NCBI GenBank assembly: GCA_937901695.1
Contig: CALDJN010000289.1
Location: 1-5,079 of the forward strand
Direction of reading: 5' to 3'
Source: an uncultured Anaerocolumna sp.
GTDB taxonomy: Bacteria; Bacillota; Clostridia; Lachnospirales; Lachnospiraceae
DNA: 5,079 nt
Positions within the stretch are counted from its first letter, which is position 1. Every line of letters begins with the position of its first letter. The position numbers and the translations under genes were made by a program. Below the pieces are notes generated by a model. The model saw nothing but the letters and a program-made list of their open reading frames with translations. It made no database searches and had not been told where the DNA came from. Positions 5,007-5,079 of the stretch are shown here, in pieces.

Positions 5007-5079
5007 TTGATTTTCCAAGTTAAATAAAAAGTTATCGTATTAACTAACGTACGTACGCTTTGCCTAATTTAGGCTGTTC
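5007..5079. other. Palindrome-rich sequence after sipL, right edge
   Basis: No gene begins visibly here. CGTACGTACG (5048-5057) is a perfect palindrome formed by repeated ACGT. GCCTAATTTAGGC (5062-5074) is a second dyad, GCCTAA and TTAGGC around one T. A weak AGTTA/TAACT pair lies at 5030-5034 and 5041-5045. The region may be part of a larger terminator or operator cut by the window edge. Confidence 0.35.

Noticed and set aside
1..5079. CRISPR array, transposase, tRNA or rRNA
   Set aside because: No regularly spaced long repeats, transposase motifs, cloverleaf or conserved rRNA sequence were seen anywhere.

Overview
The window is low-GC, AT-rich DNA from an endospore-forming member of the Bacillota, class Clostridia. 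The A-rich leaders, strong AAGGAGG ribosome sites and protein style fit Lachnospiraceae best, but the family is an inference. The spore evidence is direct: the last gene encodes a recognisable SipL, the coat and cortex morphogenetic partner of SpoIVA in clostridia. It lies next to veg, as expected for the conserved clostridial veg-sipL(-ispE) neighbourhood.

Layout, all confident genes on the + strand. 1-357 has no gene; it holds a 17-bp imperfect inverted repeat (1-66) and a long imperfect hairpin (94-204) that probably ends an upstream transcript. 358-386 is a good sigma-A promoter for the first gene. 420-1910 encodes a membrane-anchored protein with two clear PEGA domains, a probable third divergent one, and an Asn/Gly/Ser/Asp pentapeptide-repeat linker. 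A 17-bp-stem hairpin (1944-2008) follows. 2103-2519 encodes a small lipoprotein with a PrcB-type domain, preceded by a plausible sigma-E-like promoter. 2520-2859 is very AT-rich and non-coding, with an 18-bp-stem hairpin, other inverted repeats and three 9-bp direct repeats that run up to the veg promoter. 2860-2888 is a near-consensus sigma-A promoter, 2983-3228 is veg, and 3231-3282 is a strong rho-independent terminator. 3283-3437 is a short intergenic region with a sigma-E-like promoter, an inverted repeat that includes the sipL ribosome site, and a doubtful minus-strand 24-codon ORF. 3438-5006 is sipL. The last 73 bases are non-coding and palindrome-rich.

The four genes do not look like one operon: each has its own leader, and hairpins or a terminator lie between them. 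Two are linked to sporulation by sequence (sipL) or possibly by promoter (the PrcB-like lipoprotein). veg is probably a highly expressed vegetative gene. The PEGA protein is an envelope protein of unknown role. I found no undescribed multi-gene system. The most interesting signals are regulatory: a promoter nested in a ribosome-site-sequestering inverted repeat before sipL, 9-bp iterons before veg, and a sporulation-type promoter candidate before the lipoprotein.
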